Positions 25,401 through 33,803 of a DNA stretch of 64,000 nt are shown in pieces. The notes under the pieces are model-generated. The model made no database searches, was not told the origin of the DNA, and saw nothing but the letters and a program-made list of their open reading frames with translations. The position numbers were made by a program, and so were the translations under genes. Position 1 is the first letter of the stretch. Each line of letters opens with the position of its first letter. This DNA is from Rhizobium aethiopicum (GTDB lineage Bacteria; Pseudomonadota; Alphaproteobacteria; Rhizobiales; Rhizobiaceae): the NCBI RefSeq assembly GCF_900094625.1, contig NZ_FMAJ01000004.1, positions 1 to 64,000 on the forward strand. Direction: 5' to 3'.

Positions 25401-27254
25401 CGAGCGACCGGCGGCTATTTCATAGGGATCGATGAAGAGCCGGCTGGCCGTATAGTCGAACAGAAGGTGATGCCTGAATTGGATCCAGCGCTCGCCTTCG
25501 ACGGAAATGAGGACGCCGTCACGCATCAAGCGTTGGAGGGTGTCCGGATCGGGAGACGCGACTTCGAGCCGGGCCGCCCGTAGGCTTCTCGAAGCGACCA
25601 TCGCGTCGACAATGCGTCGGAGACAGGACTCAGCGCCGAGACCATGGGTCTGGACGCGATGATCCCAATATAAGTTCAGCAGTCCAGTCTGCGAGACGAC
25701 GCCAGCGACGTCGTTCGATACGACACCGTCGGCAATCAGCTCGGCCAACAGTCTTGTGTTGAAGGGGACGGTTGCAAGATCCCGCACATTATCGGATGTC
25801 TGCTTGAGGAAGTCATCGAGTGCCGGGGCCAGCCGTCTCAAACGTTCGAATTCAGATGAAGACCATAGCGGAATTTTGATATGGCGAACCGCGGCGAATG
25901 CGCGCTCCGACAAGCTCGCGTTCGGCGGCGTGCCCTTGAACAGGGCGCGCAGCTGCTGGCCCATCTGCAGGTCGAAAGTTCTGATTGAGGCGATAACCCG
26001 CCATCGCGCGTTCTTCTTCACCATGGTCTCGATGAGCGAGCGGAAGACGCCTTCCCCCCTTCCACCGCGGGTAGCGTCGAGTGCATCGATGATCAGAAAA
26101 GCAGGCTCTCGGCCATCCCAGGCCTCGAGTGTTTCAATCAGCCCATGGTCCAACCTGAGCTCTTTCGAGAGACCTTCGAGGCTCTCGACCGAGTAGCGGT
26201 CCACCGCCAAAACGACAACGTCATACTTATCGTCCTTCAGCTTGGTCGCGAGAGCATTGAGGACGCCGCTTTTCCCGGCCCCTGGTTCCCCAACGATCAG
26301 GAGCGAACCATCCATCGCCGCCCGCTCGACGTCGACTTGACAATCTCGTGCGATGCCGACCATCTCGCCGCCGCTCTGGATCGACTCGTACCGAGACAGC
26401 GCTTGGCTAACATCGCTGGAATGGCGCCGAAGCGCCGCAATGTCGGCGCTGAACCGAGGCGCGGCTTTGAGCGGCACGTTGCGCGTCATCAAGGCCTGCC
26501 GGAGCGCTGGGAGATCGGCGCCACCACGGCGAACCATCAACTCTTCGCAGAAGTCCGAAAGGGCCGTTTGTAGCGCGTCGATCGCATCCCCCTCAACGAT
26601 CTGAGATCCGGAGGTAAGCATCGCGGCGACAGCGGCAGGGTCAAAAGTGAAGATGCAGATGAGCTGCGCCAGCTCTTGAAGGATCCGGTCATCGAATGGC
26701 TCACTCGTCAGCCGCGGCCAGGTGGTTTGGACGCACTGTCGAAAATCGTCGAATGCATCCCGCTGGTTCTTGGAAAACAAGGGCTGGCCGGGTCCCCGCG
26801 CAAGAGCGAGGGCCGCCGGCAAATGGGTCCGGATGGCTGCAGGACTCTCCGGTCCGGTCGCCAGGACCAACCGATCTTTCGTCCAATCCAGCGGCCGGTT
26901 CCATTCTAGGCTGCCATCCCCATCTCGGCAAACAAACCACTGGCGAACGAACTGTTCGATGGTCTTTCCAAATGGCGAAGCAATATCCTGCGAAGACGAT
27001 ACCGTGGTCTTAGCCTGGATCGCCACGAAACCATCGTTCGTGGTCGCTACCAAAATATCATCGACCGGCGCTTCTGTTTCAAAGCGCAGCCATTTTGGCT
27101 TTGCCTCGCCAAGGTTGAAGCTGCGATCAATTTGCATGTCCGCCAGTAACCAGCCTGCGAACAACGCGCCGATCCGCTGCTGGAAATAGACGCCTCCGCT
27201 TGTGGCGGCCCCGCCGCCTCTGGCAAGTGATGGAATGATAGGTCGCGACGGCAA
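22404..27254 (-). CDS. Avs-like STAND NTPase with N-terminal DUF4297-type nuclease domain
   Basis: 1616 residues. The N-terminus (GGVYFQQRIGALFAGWLL, Asp65/66, then VAIQAKTTV with Gln80-Ala-Lys82) fits the DUF4297/Cap4-like dsDNA nuclease fold with a D-QxK site. A STAND ATPase follows: Walker A GEPGAGKSG at 322-330 and Walker B FLIIDALD at 387-393. The remaining 1000 residues are alpha-helical repeats suited to sensing a phage protein. The start is a TTG with a weak ribosome site, so the exact N-terminus is uncertain. Size and layout resemble Avs proteins, where recognition triggers DNA degradation and cell death. Confidence 0.8.
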   Translation of the reverse strand: MPSRPIIPSLARGGGAATSGGVYFQQRIGALFAGWLLADMQIDRSFNLGEAKPKWLRFETEAPVDDILVATTNDGFVAIQAKTTVSSSQDIASPFGKTIEQFVRQWFVCRDGDGSLEWNRPLDWTKDRLVLATGPESPAAIRTHLPAALALARGPGQPLFSKNQRDAFDDFRQCVQTTWPRLTSEPFDDRILQELAQLICIFTFDPAAVAAMLTSGSQIVEGDAIDALQTALSDFCEELMVRRGGADLPALRQALMTRNVPLKAAPRFSADIAALRRHSSDVSQALSRYESIQSGGEMVGIARDCQVDVERAAMDGSLLIVGEPGAGKSGVLNALATKLKDDKYDVVVLAVDRYSVESLEGLSKELRLDHGLIETLEAWDGREPAFLIIDALDATRGGRGEGVFRSLIETMVKKNARWRVIASIRTFDLQMGQQLRALFKGTPPNASLSERAFAAVRHIKIPLWSSSEFERLRRLAPALDDFLKQTSDNVRDLATVPFNTRLLAELIADGVVSNDVAGVVSQTGLLNLYWDHRVQTHGLGAESCLRRIVDAMVASRSLRAARLEVASPDPDTLQRLMRDGVLISVEGERWIQFRHHLLFDYTASRLFIDPYEIAAGRSPFSGERGLGLMLSPAMAFALHELWSQELDRDRFWQAVVTLLGDDTQDTIIRSIASRVASELPEFGDDVMRIAAVCAEGDKKALKALSHVVGALAVRAEDGLSIAVPAWATAVAILAKSAEVAEWPLRVLIYLLISRPAAQDDRAKIGSGSRALLRYGLGVAENNNVVVLAIGAVADTYATNPHESHALLSEVLAPERLARFASSEAPAVARKIKAIALSDPEFAAQIYRIVYSREIAEDQETDLSRSQILALRSSSRQDFEMARYSLSEHFPEFLVRSPSWAVKAFVSAVCGYVDREHPGYRDYPAHPVEVAGKSYLLQEDHSYIWAHDPEASYGGDGETLVASFLRRLRDAPEAEALVLAEEVMKTGALGIYWSRLFMAAAGRHDALTQLLWQFAILEPFLVSPDTRKDAIDLVRSGLDGRPDFERVAFEKAALDFGFAEYPEPERARAAFLERLFQSIGAERLLTAEAKEIASHLPDDADTTNGNPRIFRLTTFSEAVPRYHWLDGFDETKPDNAALAEATDVVKKLFDFDKKDGAKREPPAADFLEALTRFDTIVVGLPSAHAGLREHAEAVLAECLSKLIDCGLAPQAGDEGGTREMLRLLQKASAYKSPSVDTETEARFEDSNGWGSPAGRLEAAEASLDWLQQRPDLYDVLLHLADGFIRDPHPAVRLQTVLRLPRLLPLSPDAFWERIGHVARTEENLGVLDFVASNLLGHLISHDPVKVEVLATAILARFDEPSARADRVREHIAPLLAILWVTYQRSESKAIIDGWLLQPRCLKASAKVLATLRGALVHGLQGEAAGTADIRQRAHGIFVESVHAAKAVLDPYFDATDAKSADSDRLKAYAELLDVASREIFFSVKSRRDDAIVLGEGNRTAFFREIEPILVVIGSVGTPHTIYYLLQLLEALIPTDPARVFDVAAIAILQGGRRTGYQNESMGADLMVRMVGQFLADHKEIFEDDDRRMALIKCLELFMDAGWPAARRLLFRLPDLFQ

Positions 27255-27400
27255 AGGCAGGTTTCCAATTCTTGATTCAATCTGAAGTTAATAAATCTGA
27301 GGTTCCATAGCAAACGAAGAAGTATCTGGGCTCGCGTCCACCCGGATCGACCCCCAGCCGGAAGATCGACGCTCAAATGGTTTGGGGGCTTGTGAAGCCG

Positions 27401-27430
27401 TTGACATGTGCAGCGCAAACCTGCTGTTGT
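27401..27430 (+). promoter_or_regulatory. Putative promoter of the PadR operon
   Basis: TTGACA (27401-27406), 18 nt, TGTTGT (27425-27430). The palindrome at 27429-27443 overlaps the -10 end and the likely start of transcription. Confidence 0.5.
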
Positions 27431-27443
27431 ATGCAATGCATAC
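27429..27443. promoter_or_regulatory. Palindromic operator, probably PadR-type
   Basis: GTATGCA-A-TGCATAC is a perfect 7-1-7 palindrome placed over the start region of the promoter and 27 nt before the PadR start codon. This is a good position for autorepression by the PadR-like protein. Confidence 0.6.
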
Positions 27444-27469
27444 GTCACGATTCGCGAGGAAAGACCGCC

Positions 27470-27787
27470 GTGATCGGAAAATTCGAAGAACTGACGCTCC
27501 TAGCACTCATCAAGGCCGGATCGGAGGCCCCTGCCGCAAAGGTCTATGGAGTACTGGAGGCGACGCAGGAAAAGGTCGCGCCGTTCGCTGCGCTTTATAC
27601 TGCCCTCGATCGCATGGTGAGGAAGGGCATGATTTCCGAGACGAAGGATGAAAGCGACAAGCGCGCGCGGCGCCTGTTCACCATCACTGGCGAGGGGCGG
27701 CGGGCGTTGGACGAGGCCGTAAACGCGACGCAAGCCTTGAATGCCTACGGCGGCAAGATCATCTTCGGAGGCCGCAATTGGGCATAG
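27470..27787 (+). CDS. PadR-family transcriptional regulator
   Basis: 105 residues from GTG 27470 (GAGGAAAG upstream); the longer frame from 27377 runs through the promoter. The winged helix is clear: FEELTLLALIKAG, LYTALDRMVRKGMISE, RRLFTITGEGRRALDEAV. It is translationally coupled to the next gene, whose TTG start lies inside its last codons. PadR proteins repress their own operon and release DNA on ligand binding. Confidence 0.85.
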   Translation: MIGKFEELTLLALIKAGSEAPAAKVYGVLEATQEKVAPFAALYTALDRMVRKGMISETKDESDKRARRLFTITGEGRRALDEAVNATQALNAYGGKIIFGGRNWA

Positions 27788-28197
27788 CGTTTCTGACAAA
27801 AATCTCTCGTCGCTTGCCCTGGCACGATCAGCGAAGTGACGAAGTATTACTAGCCCGGGCACGACAGGAACACCAAAAGTTCAAAGCGACGTCGGCCCGC
27901 CTGGAGAAGCTTTCCGAGAGATTTGAGCGAGAGGCGGCCGAGATGAAGGAGGCGAGACTCAAGCTGAAGCAGGTGCGGCGTCCGCACACCTATGTCTTTT
28001 TTGCGCTGCTGCCAGCTCGCCTCGCTGGCGACTTCCTCACGAATCTCGAAACCATATTCACGGAGACCTGGGTTCCCCGTTATGGCTACAAAAAATCCCG
28101 CTGGTTATGGCACCGCAATTGCTGGGGCCTGGTGGCCTACTATTGGTTCGACACTGTAATGTTAGCGGCCGAGCGTATCCGCAAGGTTATTTGGTAA
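27778..28197 (+). CDS. Coiled-coil small protein, paralogue A
   Basis: 139 residues from TTG 27778, overlapping the PadR stop. Residues 25-65 are a charged coiled coil. Residues 68-139 form a compact domain (LLPARLAGDFLTNLETIF, TWVPRYGYKKSRWLWHRN) that recurs in the next gene with the same layout. I know no function. The hydrophobic aromatic C-terminus (WGLVAYYWFDTVMLAA) could be a membrane helix. Confidence 0.65.
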   Translation: MGIAFLTKISRRLPWHDQRSDEVLLARARQEHQKFKATSARLEKLSERFEREAAEMKEARLKLKQVRRPHTYVFFALLPARLAGDFLTNLETIFTETWVPRYGYKKSRWLWHRNCWGLVAYYWFDTVMLAAERIRKVIW

Positions 28198-28201
28198 GGG
28201 A

Positions 28202-28654
28202 ATGAGCGTGGCGGATTTCGAGACTGTAATCCGAAGGGCGGTTGATGGGCTTGCGGAATCATCCCCCGCAACACGCCGGGTTGTCTATGATAGAGCGAGA
28301 CGCGCTGTGGGACGTCAGCTGCGGAGCATGAAGCCGAGCCCGCCCCAGGCTCTTCTTTTCCGGCAGATGCAGAAGCTGGAAAGCGCGATTGTCGCCGTTG
28401 AAGGTAACTATCAACCGTTTCCTTACTTGAATCGAAGATGTGTCCATTTCATCTTGAAGCTTCTGCCGGTTTCGATAGCAGCCGACTTCCTTGAGAACCT
28501 GGATGAGGTGGCCGCCGAGATTTGGATTCCACGCTATGGCGTCAATCGCGCGAAATGGCTCTTGTGGCGGCAAGTCATCGGGATGGTGCTCCGTTATTGG
28601 TCGGAAGGAGCGGTGGCCTACCTAGGGCGCCTGTCGGCAATAATATTGAAGTGA
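28202..28654 (+). CDS. Small protein, paralogue B
   Basis: 150 residues. The C-terminal 75 residues (LLPVSIAADFLENLDEVA, IWIPRYGVNRAKWLLWRQ) align with the end of the preceding protein, so the two are paralogues sharing one domain. The N-terminus (FETVIRRAVDGLAESSPATR) is different. Both are 4-5 nt apart in one operon with PadR. A transmembrane helix at the end (VIGMVLRYWSEGAVAYLG) is possible. Function unknown. Confidence 0.65.
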   Translation: MSVADFETVIRRAVDGLAESSPATRRVVYDRARRAVGRQLRSMKPSPPQALLFRQMQKLESAIVAVEGNYQPFPYLNRRCVHFILKLLPVSIAADFLENLDEVAAEIWIPRYGVNRAKWLLWRQVIGMVLRYWSEGAVAYLGRLSAIILK

Positions 28655-28658
28655 TCAG

Positions 28659-29412
28659 TTGGCGCACATGGGCAACGGTAGAAGATTGCTTGAATATCGC
28701 CTTGAAGAGGCGACCAACGCTAAAGAGTCCAGTTCGCTCCTCGCGGACGAACTCGGCTTCTTCGATGGCATCGACCAACTGATCCTCGACTTTTTGAATA
28801 GAAGCGACAAGCTTCTGCCGGGAGAGTCGAAGCACTATGCATTATGCTCCTTGGTCAGGACCCAGCTGATCAAATCTTGCAATAACATGTTGCGCCACCA
28901 CGTCGGCGATGCCTTTGCGGCCAACGAGACTTGCGACCGATGCTGCCTTGTTTTCGTTGCTGATGTCTCGTGGAATGCTTTCGGAAAATGACTATCTGAC
29001 GAGCCGCCGCGCCCGCGACGATGCCGTGAAACTCCTCGGCAAACGCATCAAAGCCGGCGATACATTTCCGCCAATCTTTCTGGCGATCAGGCAGGTTCGA
29101 TCGGATCACAGTAGCCATGCACATGCGGATCCGGTCGCCCTGGCTAACCGTATAAATAAACTGCCGGACGGGTCGATCAATTATAGCGGCTTCCAACCGA
29201 TGGATGATCCAAACGATTTCCGCTATTTCTTCATGGGAATGCTATGGGTAATAGGGATGTGTTTCCGGGGATTTCTGCATGTACAGGAGACCGAGTTCGC
29301 CGAAGACGTCTCACGATTCCTCGCACGCTTGAACGACTGGAAGGCTGCACTGCACACCCACCGACGCGCAATCGGGATCTTTCCAGAGCGAGGCGAGGCC
29401 GAGGGATTTTAA
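28659..29412 (+). pseudogene. Frameshifted gene of unknown function
   Basis: Two open frames join into one sensible protein of about 250 residues. The first runs from TTG 28659 (LLADELGFFDGIDQLILDF, then RTQLIKSCNNMLRHHVGDAF). The second continues from about 28910 (TRLATDAALFSLLMSRGMLS, DYLTSRRARDDAVKLL) to 29412. The switch is near 28905-28930 and needs one base change. Spacing after the preceding gene is 4 nt, so it belonged to the PadR operon. No family is recognised. It could be inactive, or the shift could be a sequence error. Confidence 0.5.
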
Positions 29413-29498
29413 CCCAATCATCGTTTGGCGGACGTGCCCACGGCGATATACGGGGTTATTTCTCACTTTTTGACCGCTAAACAACGGCGGGCACGGCT

Positions 29499-30872
29499 CT
29501 ATCTCGCTCCTGAAATAGAGGCGGCGTCGCGATGAACTCGCAGGATCATCGGAAAGGAAGCTTGATCTGGCTGGTTAGCAGGACATAGCAGTGTCTCAGT
29601 GTCGAGGCAGAACGGCAATACCCAAAGCCGAAGGTTTTGTGCGTTCGGGAACATGAACGGCTTGAGTGGGCGACGGAAGACATCTGTCTTCGGATAGACG
29701 AGCACCAGGTCGCCCTCCCCTTTCAGGTAGGTGTGACCATATGCGTGGAGTTGGTAGAAATCACCTTGCGAAAGATTGTACCTTTCTTTCCGCATTGTTT
29801 CGATAACGTTGAGTAGCTTCCATTTGGTGTCAAGGACCATGATGTTTCGACCGTCCTTCCGGACGACAAGGTCAGGCTCCAGCCGGAACCATTGCTCCGC
29901 CTCGTGCTCGACGAGATAATGGGTCGCCGGGTGAACCTTCAGCCGCAAGGCCGGATCGATTGCACGTTCGAGGTGTTTGGCGACATACGCCTCAAAAAGC
30001 GATTCCATGGGAAAGAGCAGCGACGCCGCTGATCTGCTGCCGGCTCCCGTCAAAGGAGAGAAGCCGGTCAGGATCAGTTCGGCCCAGGCAAGTGCGTCGC
30101 CATAGTGGATCATACTCCGGTCGGGCTGCAGCTTCCTGATATCCCTGATGACGTCTCCGGTTGGAGGGACATCGGAAAAGACGAAGCGCAGTTCCCGCGC
30201 TCGCCGCTGATTTTCAAGCGAAACCGATTGAGCGATCACTTCATTCAACGCTGCGTGGATGAGCCGGTTCTCCGGGCGATCGGTTGAGAAGTCGTCGTGT
30301 TCTGTGAAAAAGGCGTCAGCGCCAACAAGGTTGTATCGGAGATGATCCGACATCATGAGCTTGCCGCGCAGAAACGGCAGATTGCCCTGGCGTGTCACAT
30401 AGGCCCCTCGGAGTCCGCGTTTGACGACGGCGGAGACCGCGTGGAGGAATTCACCCACGAAAACCTCGAGCAGCGACATCCTGGTCGCGGCGAGCTCTGC
30501 GCGGGCGGTCCTGATATGCCGAAACGGACCCAGGCAGGAGAGCATGCGGATAAGCAGGCGCCTTGCCCAATTTTCGTCGACACCACCAGCGCGGCCGACT
30601 TTCGGCAAGACCTCGATCTGCAGGCCGCCTGGCGTCCGGATCACGCCAACGTAGTTTGTAACCTGCACGACCAGCCGGCCGCCGCGCTGCGCCAGCCGCG
30701 CCCATCTTGCTCCCTTACCCTCCGTCTTCGCGAGGCATTGTTCCTGAAGCCATTCGAAAACATGGTTTGGAACTACCGCTGCTGCGTTCTCGACTGTCCC
30801 AGCCGGGCCCTCACCGACCAGGATGTCAAATTCATGGATCGTGAGCGTGCGACCGGGGATCGGATAGGCCAT
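29499..30872 (-). CDS. mcrC: McrC subunit of modification-dependent restriction system
   Basis: 457 residues. The C-terminal nuclease site is EPDLVVRK (Asp334) with LDTKWK (Asp348, Lys350). The N-terminal part binds and stimulates McrB. The conserved segment DFSTDRPENRLIHAAL fits the McrC family. The start overlaps the McrB stop (TGATG). McrBC cuts DNA carrying modified cytosines, using GTP-driven translocation. Confidence 0.9.
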   Translation of the reverse strand: MAYPIPGRTLTIHEFDILVGEGPAGTVENAAAVVPNHVFEWLQEQCLAKTEGKGARWARLAQRGGRLVVQVTNYVGVIRTPGGLQIEVLPKVGRAGGVDENWARRLLIRMLSCLGPFRHIRTARAELAATRMSLLEVFVGEFLHAVSAVVKRGLRGAYVTRQGNLPFLRGKLMMSDHLRYNLVGADAFFTEHDDFSTDRPENRLIHAALNEVIAQSVSLENQRRARELRFVFSDVPPTGDVIRDIRKLQPDRSMIHYGDALAWAELILTGFSPLTGAGSRSAASLLFPMESLFEAYVAKHLERAIDPALRLKVHPATHYLVEHEAEQWFRLEPDLVVRKDGRNIMVLDTKWKLLNVIETMRKERYNLSQGDFYQLHAYGHTYLKGEGDLVLVYPKTDVFRRPLKPFMFPNAQNLRLWVLPFCLDTETLLCPANQPDQASFPMILRVHRDAASISGAR

Positions 30873-33280
30873 CAGCGGAAGATCTTGTATATGCCAACAT
30901 AAGCCGATGGCATCGAAAACGCACCGGGCTGAAGAGCGAACCTGGGCTTGGCGGCGAACGAATCTATCGACGAATTCGCGCCGAAGAGCCTACGGTATTC
31001 CTCTTGCGCATCACCGACCTCAGCCACGAACTGCTCCGGGGCATCTTTCTGATTATCGCCGAGCACAAGCCTGATCTTCTGCCAATCCTCGAAGAAATAT
31101 TCCTCGAGCAGCGGTACAATATTCGCTCGGAAAATTGCCGAAAGCGCCTCAAAGCGCTCAAGCCCATCCGGCCAATCCTTCAAACGCTCGAAGTAGGCAT
31201 GGCCGATCGTGTGGTCACGATCATAGAGCGCTTCGATCCGTTCGTTAATGGCGGAAAGCATCTGCGGAATATCAATCGTCGCTTCTTCCGTTTGTACTCT
31301 TAGACCCTGTAGCGGGGCGCCCGCTTCGTCACGGCTGTCCGGATAGACCGGTTTGAAATCGAACCGGCGCCGCAGCGCCGTGTCGAGGAGGGCCAGCGAC
31401 CTGTCAGCCGTGTTCATCGTGCCGATGATGTCGACGTTTGCCGGCACGGAAAATTTGTCGCCGGAGTAGGGAAGCGTCACAGTTATCTCCTGCTTCATGT
31501 CCCGGCGCTTGTCGACCTCGATGAGAGTGATCAGTTCTCCGAAGATCTTGCTGATATTGCCACGATTGATCTCGTCGATGATGATCGCGAAACGGTGATC
31601 CGGTGCGGCTCTGGCTGCCTCGCAAAGCACGCGGAAGACGCCCGGGCGGATCCTGTAGGAGACGCCACTCCCCTCGCCTTCCTGGTCGAGAAGCGGTCGC
31701 AGACCCTCAACGAATTCCTCATAGCCATAGGATTGATGAAAGGTGACGAACTCATATCGCTTGATAACACTGCCAGCAGGAGGACCGCGGCGGAGCTCGT
31801 CGACGAGCTTGACGATCTCGCCGCAGGCCTCGTTCCATTCGCCCGCAAGACTCCAAAGCGCGTTTTCACTTTTCTCGAAAATGATTGGCGCGTGCGTCTG
31901 GCCCTGCACCGCGGCAACCGCATGCGATGCAAGCACACGGTAGATCGTCGACGGCACATGGTTGTTGTTGTTCGCGGCCTCTACTGTTCGAATGATTTGG
32001 TGGTCTCGGATCTCGGTTACCTTCGAAGGTTTCCCCAGGTCGTAGAGCGCGGCAGCAATCGCTTCCCACCACCGGAGCTCGCTGAATTTCTCCGCAATGA
32101 AGCTTCTGCGCCATTCGTCGGCGTCGTGTGAGGCCGTTGTCTCCTGATAGTCGGCCTCGATTAGACGGCGAACTGCGAAGGTCTTTCCGGTCCCTGGCGG
32201 GCCGTAGTAGATGATATTCCGTGGAGACGGCGAGCTTGCCTTAGCGGAGGGCCGTATGTCATCGCCCGCACTCTCGACGTTGCCCTCGGCCTTCTCAAAC
32301 GACGCTTCATCGGGCCAATAGCCGGGGCGGTCCTGGCTGGGGGCTGCCCAATCGAGGAGCACGGCGCTGCTCGACGAGAGGGCAGCCTCAAGCTGCGTTA
32401 TGAGATCTGCTGTCACTGGCTGCCGCGTGAACTTCGACAGGTCTCCTAAGTCGTGCCTGAGGCTTAACGTCCGAGACGCGCGACCGTGAACAGTGCCGAG
32501 AACGCCAATGGCGCGCTCGCTGCCTGGCTCCTTGCGGCCGAACCGGACCTCGATGTCCGTGTCGATATGCCACCAATCAAGGTCGCGCTCATGCACCAGG
32601 CGCGCTAGGCGGCAAAAGAGTTCGGTCTCCTGTGGCGTCCATGACGCGCGGGCACTTTTGAAGGCGGCCTTTCCGTCGAACCGGCGAAGGATTTCCCCAT
32701 CGTCGAGGGATCCAAGGCCCAGCGCTTTAGCCAATTCATCGTAACCCGGAGAAAAGTTGTTGATCTCTCCGACGCTCCAGGCGACAAGGTCCGAAATGGG
32801 CCTATCCACCCCATCTGCCGCCGATAGCATCGCCACGATCGGGGAAGCGTTGTCATAGGTGCCGCGCATCGCCGCATGTTTCTTGCGGATTGGGTCGTTG
32901 TCGCTGAGATGGACCGTGTCGATCTTGACCACGAACCAACCTTTGGCCTCGATTCCGACCGTGTAGGCCAATCGTTCAGGCGCATTTTTCGTCGGGTATA
33001 TCCGGGCCCAATTGTACCGTTCGAAATTGTTGCCCTGGTTGGTCGGCCGCCGTCGACAGGTGATGGTTCCCGATGGGAAAAGGGCGGCAAGAACACCGTC
33101 AGCCCACTGCTTGGTGAGGTCGTATGCGGTTTTCAGCTCTTGATAAACGCGCTGGTGATCGGGGTTGTCTCGGTCATATTTCCGACCCTGCCATTCCCTG
33201 AGCAAGGCAAAGTGCTGTGAAGAAAACGTCTGCAACTTGTGGAATCCTGCGCGGCGCGAATCGATTTGACTATCGATCAT
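30872..33280 (-). CDS. mcrB: McrB GTPase subunit with atypical N-terminal domain
   Basis: 802 residues. The AAA+ domain has Walker A GPPGTGKT at 360-367, Walker B FAIIIDEINRGNISK, and MNTADRS, the NTxD-type motif characteristic of McrB GTP binding. Residues 1-340 are the DNA-reading part. They do not show the usual DUF3578 features I know: a Trp-rich region (DLDWWHIDTDIEVRFG) and TYDNASPIVAMLSAA are visible instead. Target specificity may therefore differ from E. coli McrB. The gene is first in the two-gene operon. Confidence 0.9.
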   Translation of the reverse strand: MIDSQIDSRRAGFHKLQTFSSQHFALLREWQGRKYDRDNPDHQRVYQELKTAYDLTKQWADGVLAALFPSGTITCRRRPTNQGNNFERYNWARIYPTKNAPERLAYTVGIEAKGWFVVKIDTVHLSDNDPIRKKHAAMRGTYDNASPIVAMLSAADGVDRPISDLVAWSVGEINNFSPGYDELAKALGLGSLDDGEILRRFDGKAAFKSARASWTPQETELFCRLARLVHERDLDWWHIDTDIEVRFGRKEPGSERAIGVLGTVHGRASRTLSLRHDLGDLSKFTRQPVTADLITQLEAALSSSSAVLLDWAAPSQDRPGYWPDEASFEKAEGNVESAGDDIRPSAKASSPSPRNIIYYGPPGTGKTFAVRRLIEADYQETTASHDADEWRRSFIAEKFSELRWWEAIAAALYDLGKPSKVTEIRDHQIIRTVEAANNNNHVPSTIYRVLASHAVAAVQGQTHAPIIFEKSENALWSLAGEWNEACGEIVKLVDELRRGPPAGSVIKRYEFVTFHQSYGYEEFVEGLRPLLDQEGEGSGVSYRIRPGVFRVLCEAARAAPDHRFAIIIDEINRGNISKIFGELITLIEVDKRRDMKQEITVTLPYSGDKFSVPANVDIIGTMNTADRSLALLDTALRRRFDFKPVYPDSRDEAGAPLQGLRVQTEEATIDIPQMLSAINERIEALYDRDHTIGHAYFERLKDWPDGLERFEALSAIFRANIVPLLEEYFFEDWQKIRLVLGDNQKDAPEQFVAEVGDAQEEYRRLFGANSSIDSFAAKPRFALQPGAFSMPSAYVGIYKIFR

Positions 33281-33643
33281 CTTATAGCAGTAGTTGCAGA
33301 TTCGGGACGCCGCTCCTCGGTTCCCCTTGCTCTTTGCAAGACGAAAGATGTCACCGCAGAAGCGTAATTTGCCATTGTCCGCAATAAGGCCTGCTTCTTA
33401 AGTACCGCCCGATTTACCGACAGACCGAACGACCGGAATCGTAGTAGAATGGTGAGAACCGCTGTCACTGTCCTACCGGTGAACCTCACCTCTTCAGCAC
33501 GACCAAGCATCCATCCCTTAATTCCGAATATACTGCACCTCAAGGTCCAGGCGCACGCCTGCCTGGCCGTCCGCGGCGGCAGGCAGAGCCCGCGTCATAA
33601 GCTAGGGATTGCGGAAAGGCGAGCCATCGTACGTCACGCGCTC
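33281..33643. other. Intergenic region without a convincing gene
   Basis: Short frames exist on both strands, but none has a motif, a family match I know, or a good ribosome site. It contains the upstream region of mcrB. Confidence 0.4.
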
Positions 33644-33781
33644 CTAGTTCGGCTCCCAGCGAAGCTTCTCCCAATCCAACGGGTTCGTACTCGTCCCGGT
33701 GCGCAGCGTGCCGTTCAAAAGAATGTAGGCTCCAAGCTGAGGGTAAACGGCGCCTCTCCGACGCCGAGACCGACGAACCAT
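33644..33781 (-). CDS. Possible 45-aa protein or gene fragment
   Basis: A short minus-strand frame starting MVRRSRRRRG and ending TSTNPLDWEKLRWEPN. The last 35 residues have protein-like composition (GAYILLNGTLRTGT), unlike the overlapping longer frame at 33540-33788. It follows the DUF1612 pseudogene by about 20 nt. It could be the tail of a larger lost gene. No family is assigned. Confidence 0.3.
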   Translation of the reverse strand: MVRRSRRRRGAVYPQLGAYILLNGTLRTGTSTNPLDWEKLRWEPN

Positions 33782-33803
33782 TCAACAAGTTTGAAGTTCT
33801 TGG

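Noticed and set aside
33540..33788. 82-residue minus-strand frame
   Set aside because: Arg/Gly-rich composition and no motif; the overlapping 45-residue frame looks more protein-like.
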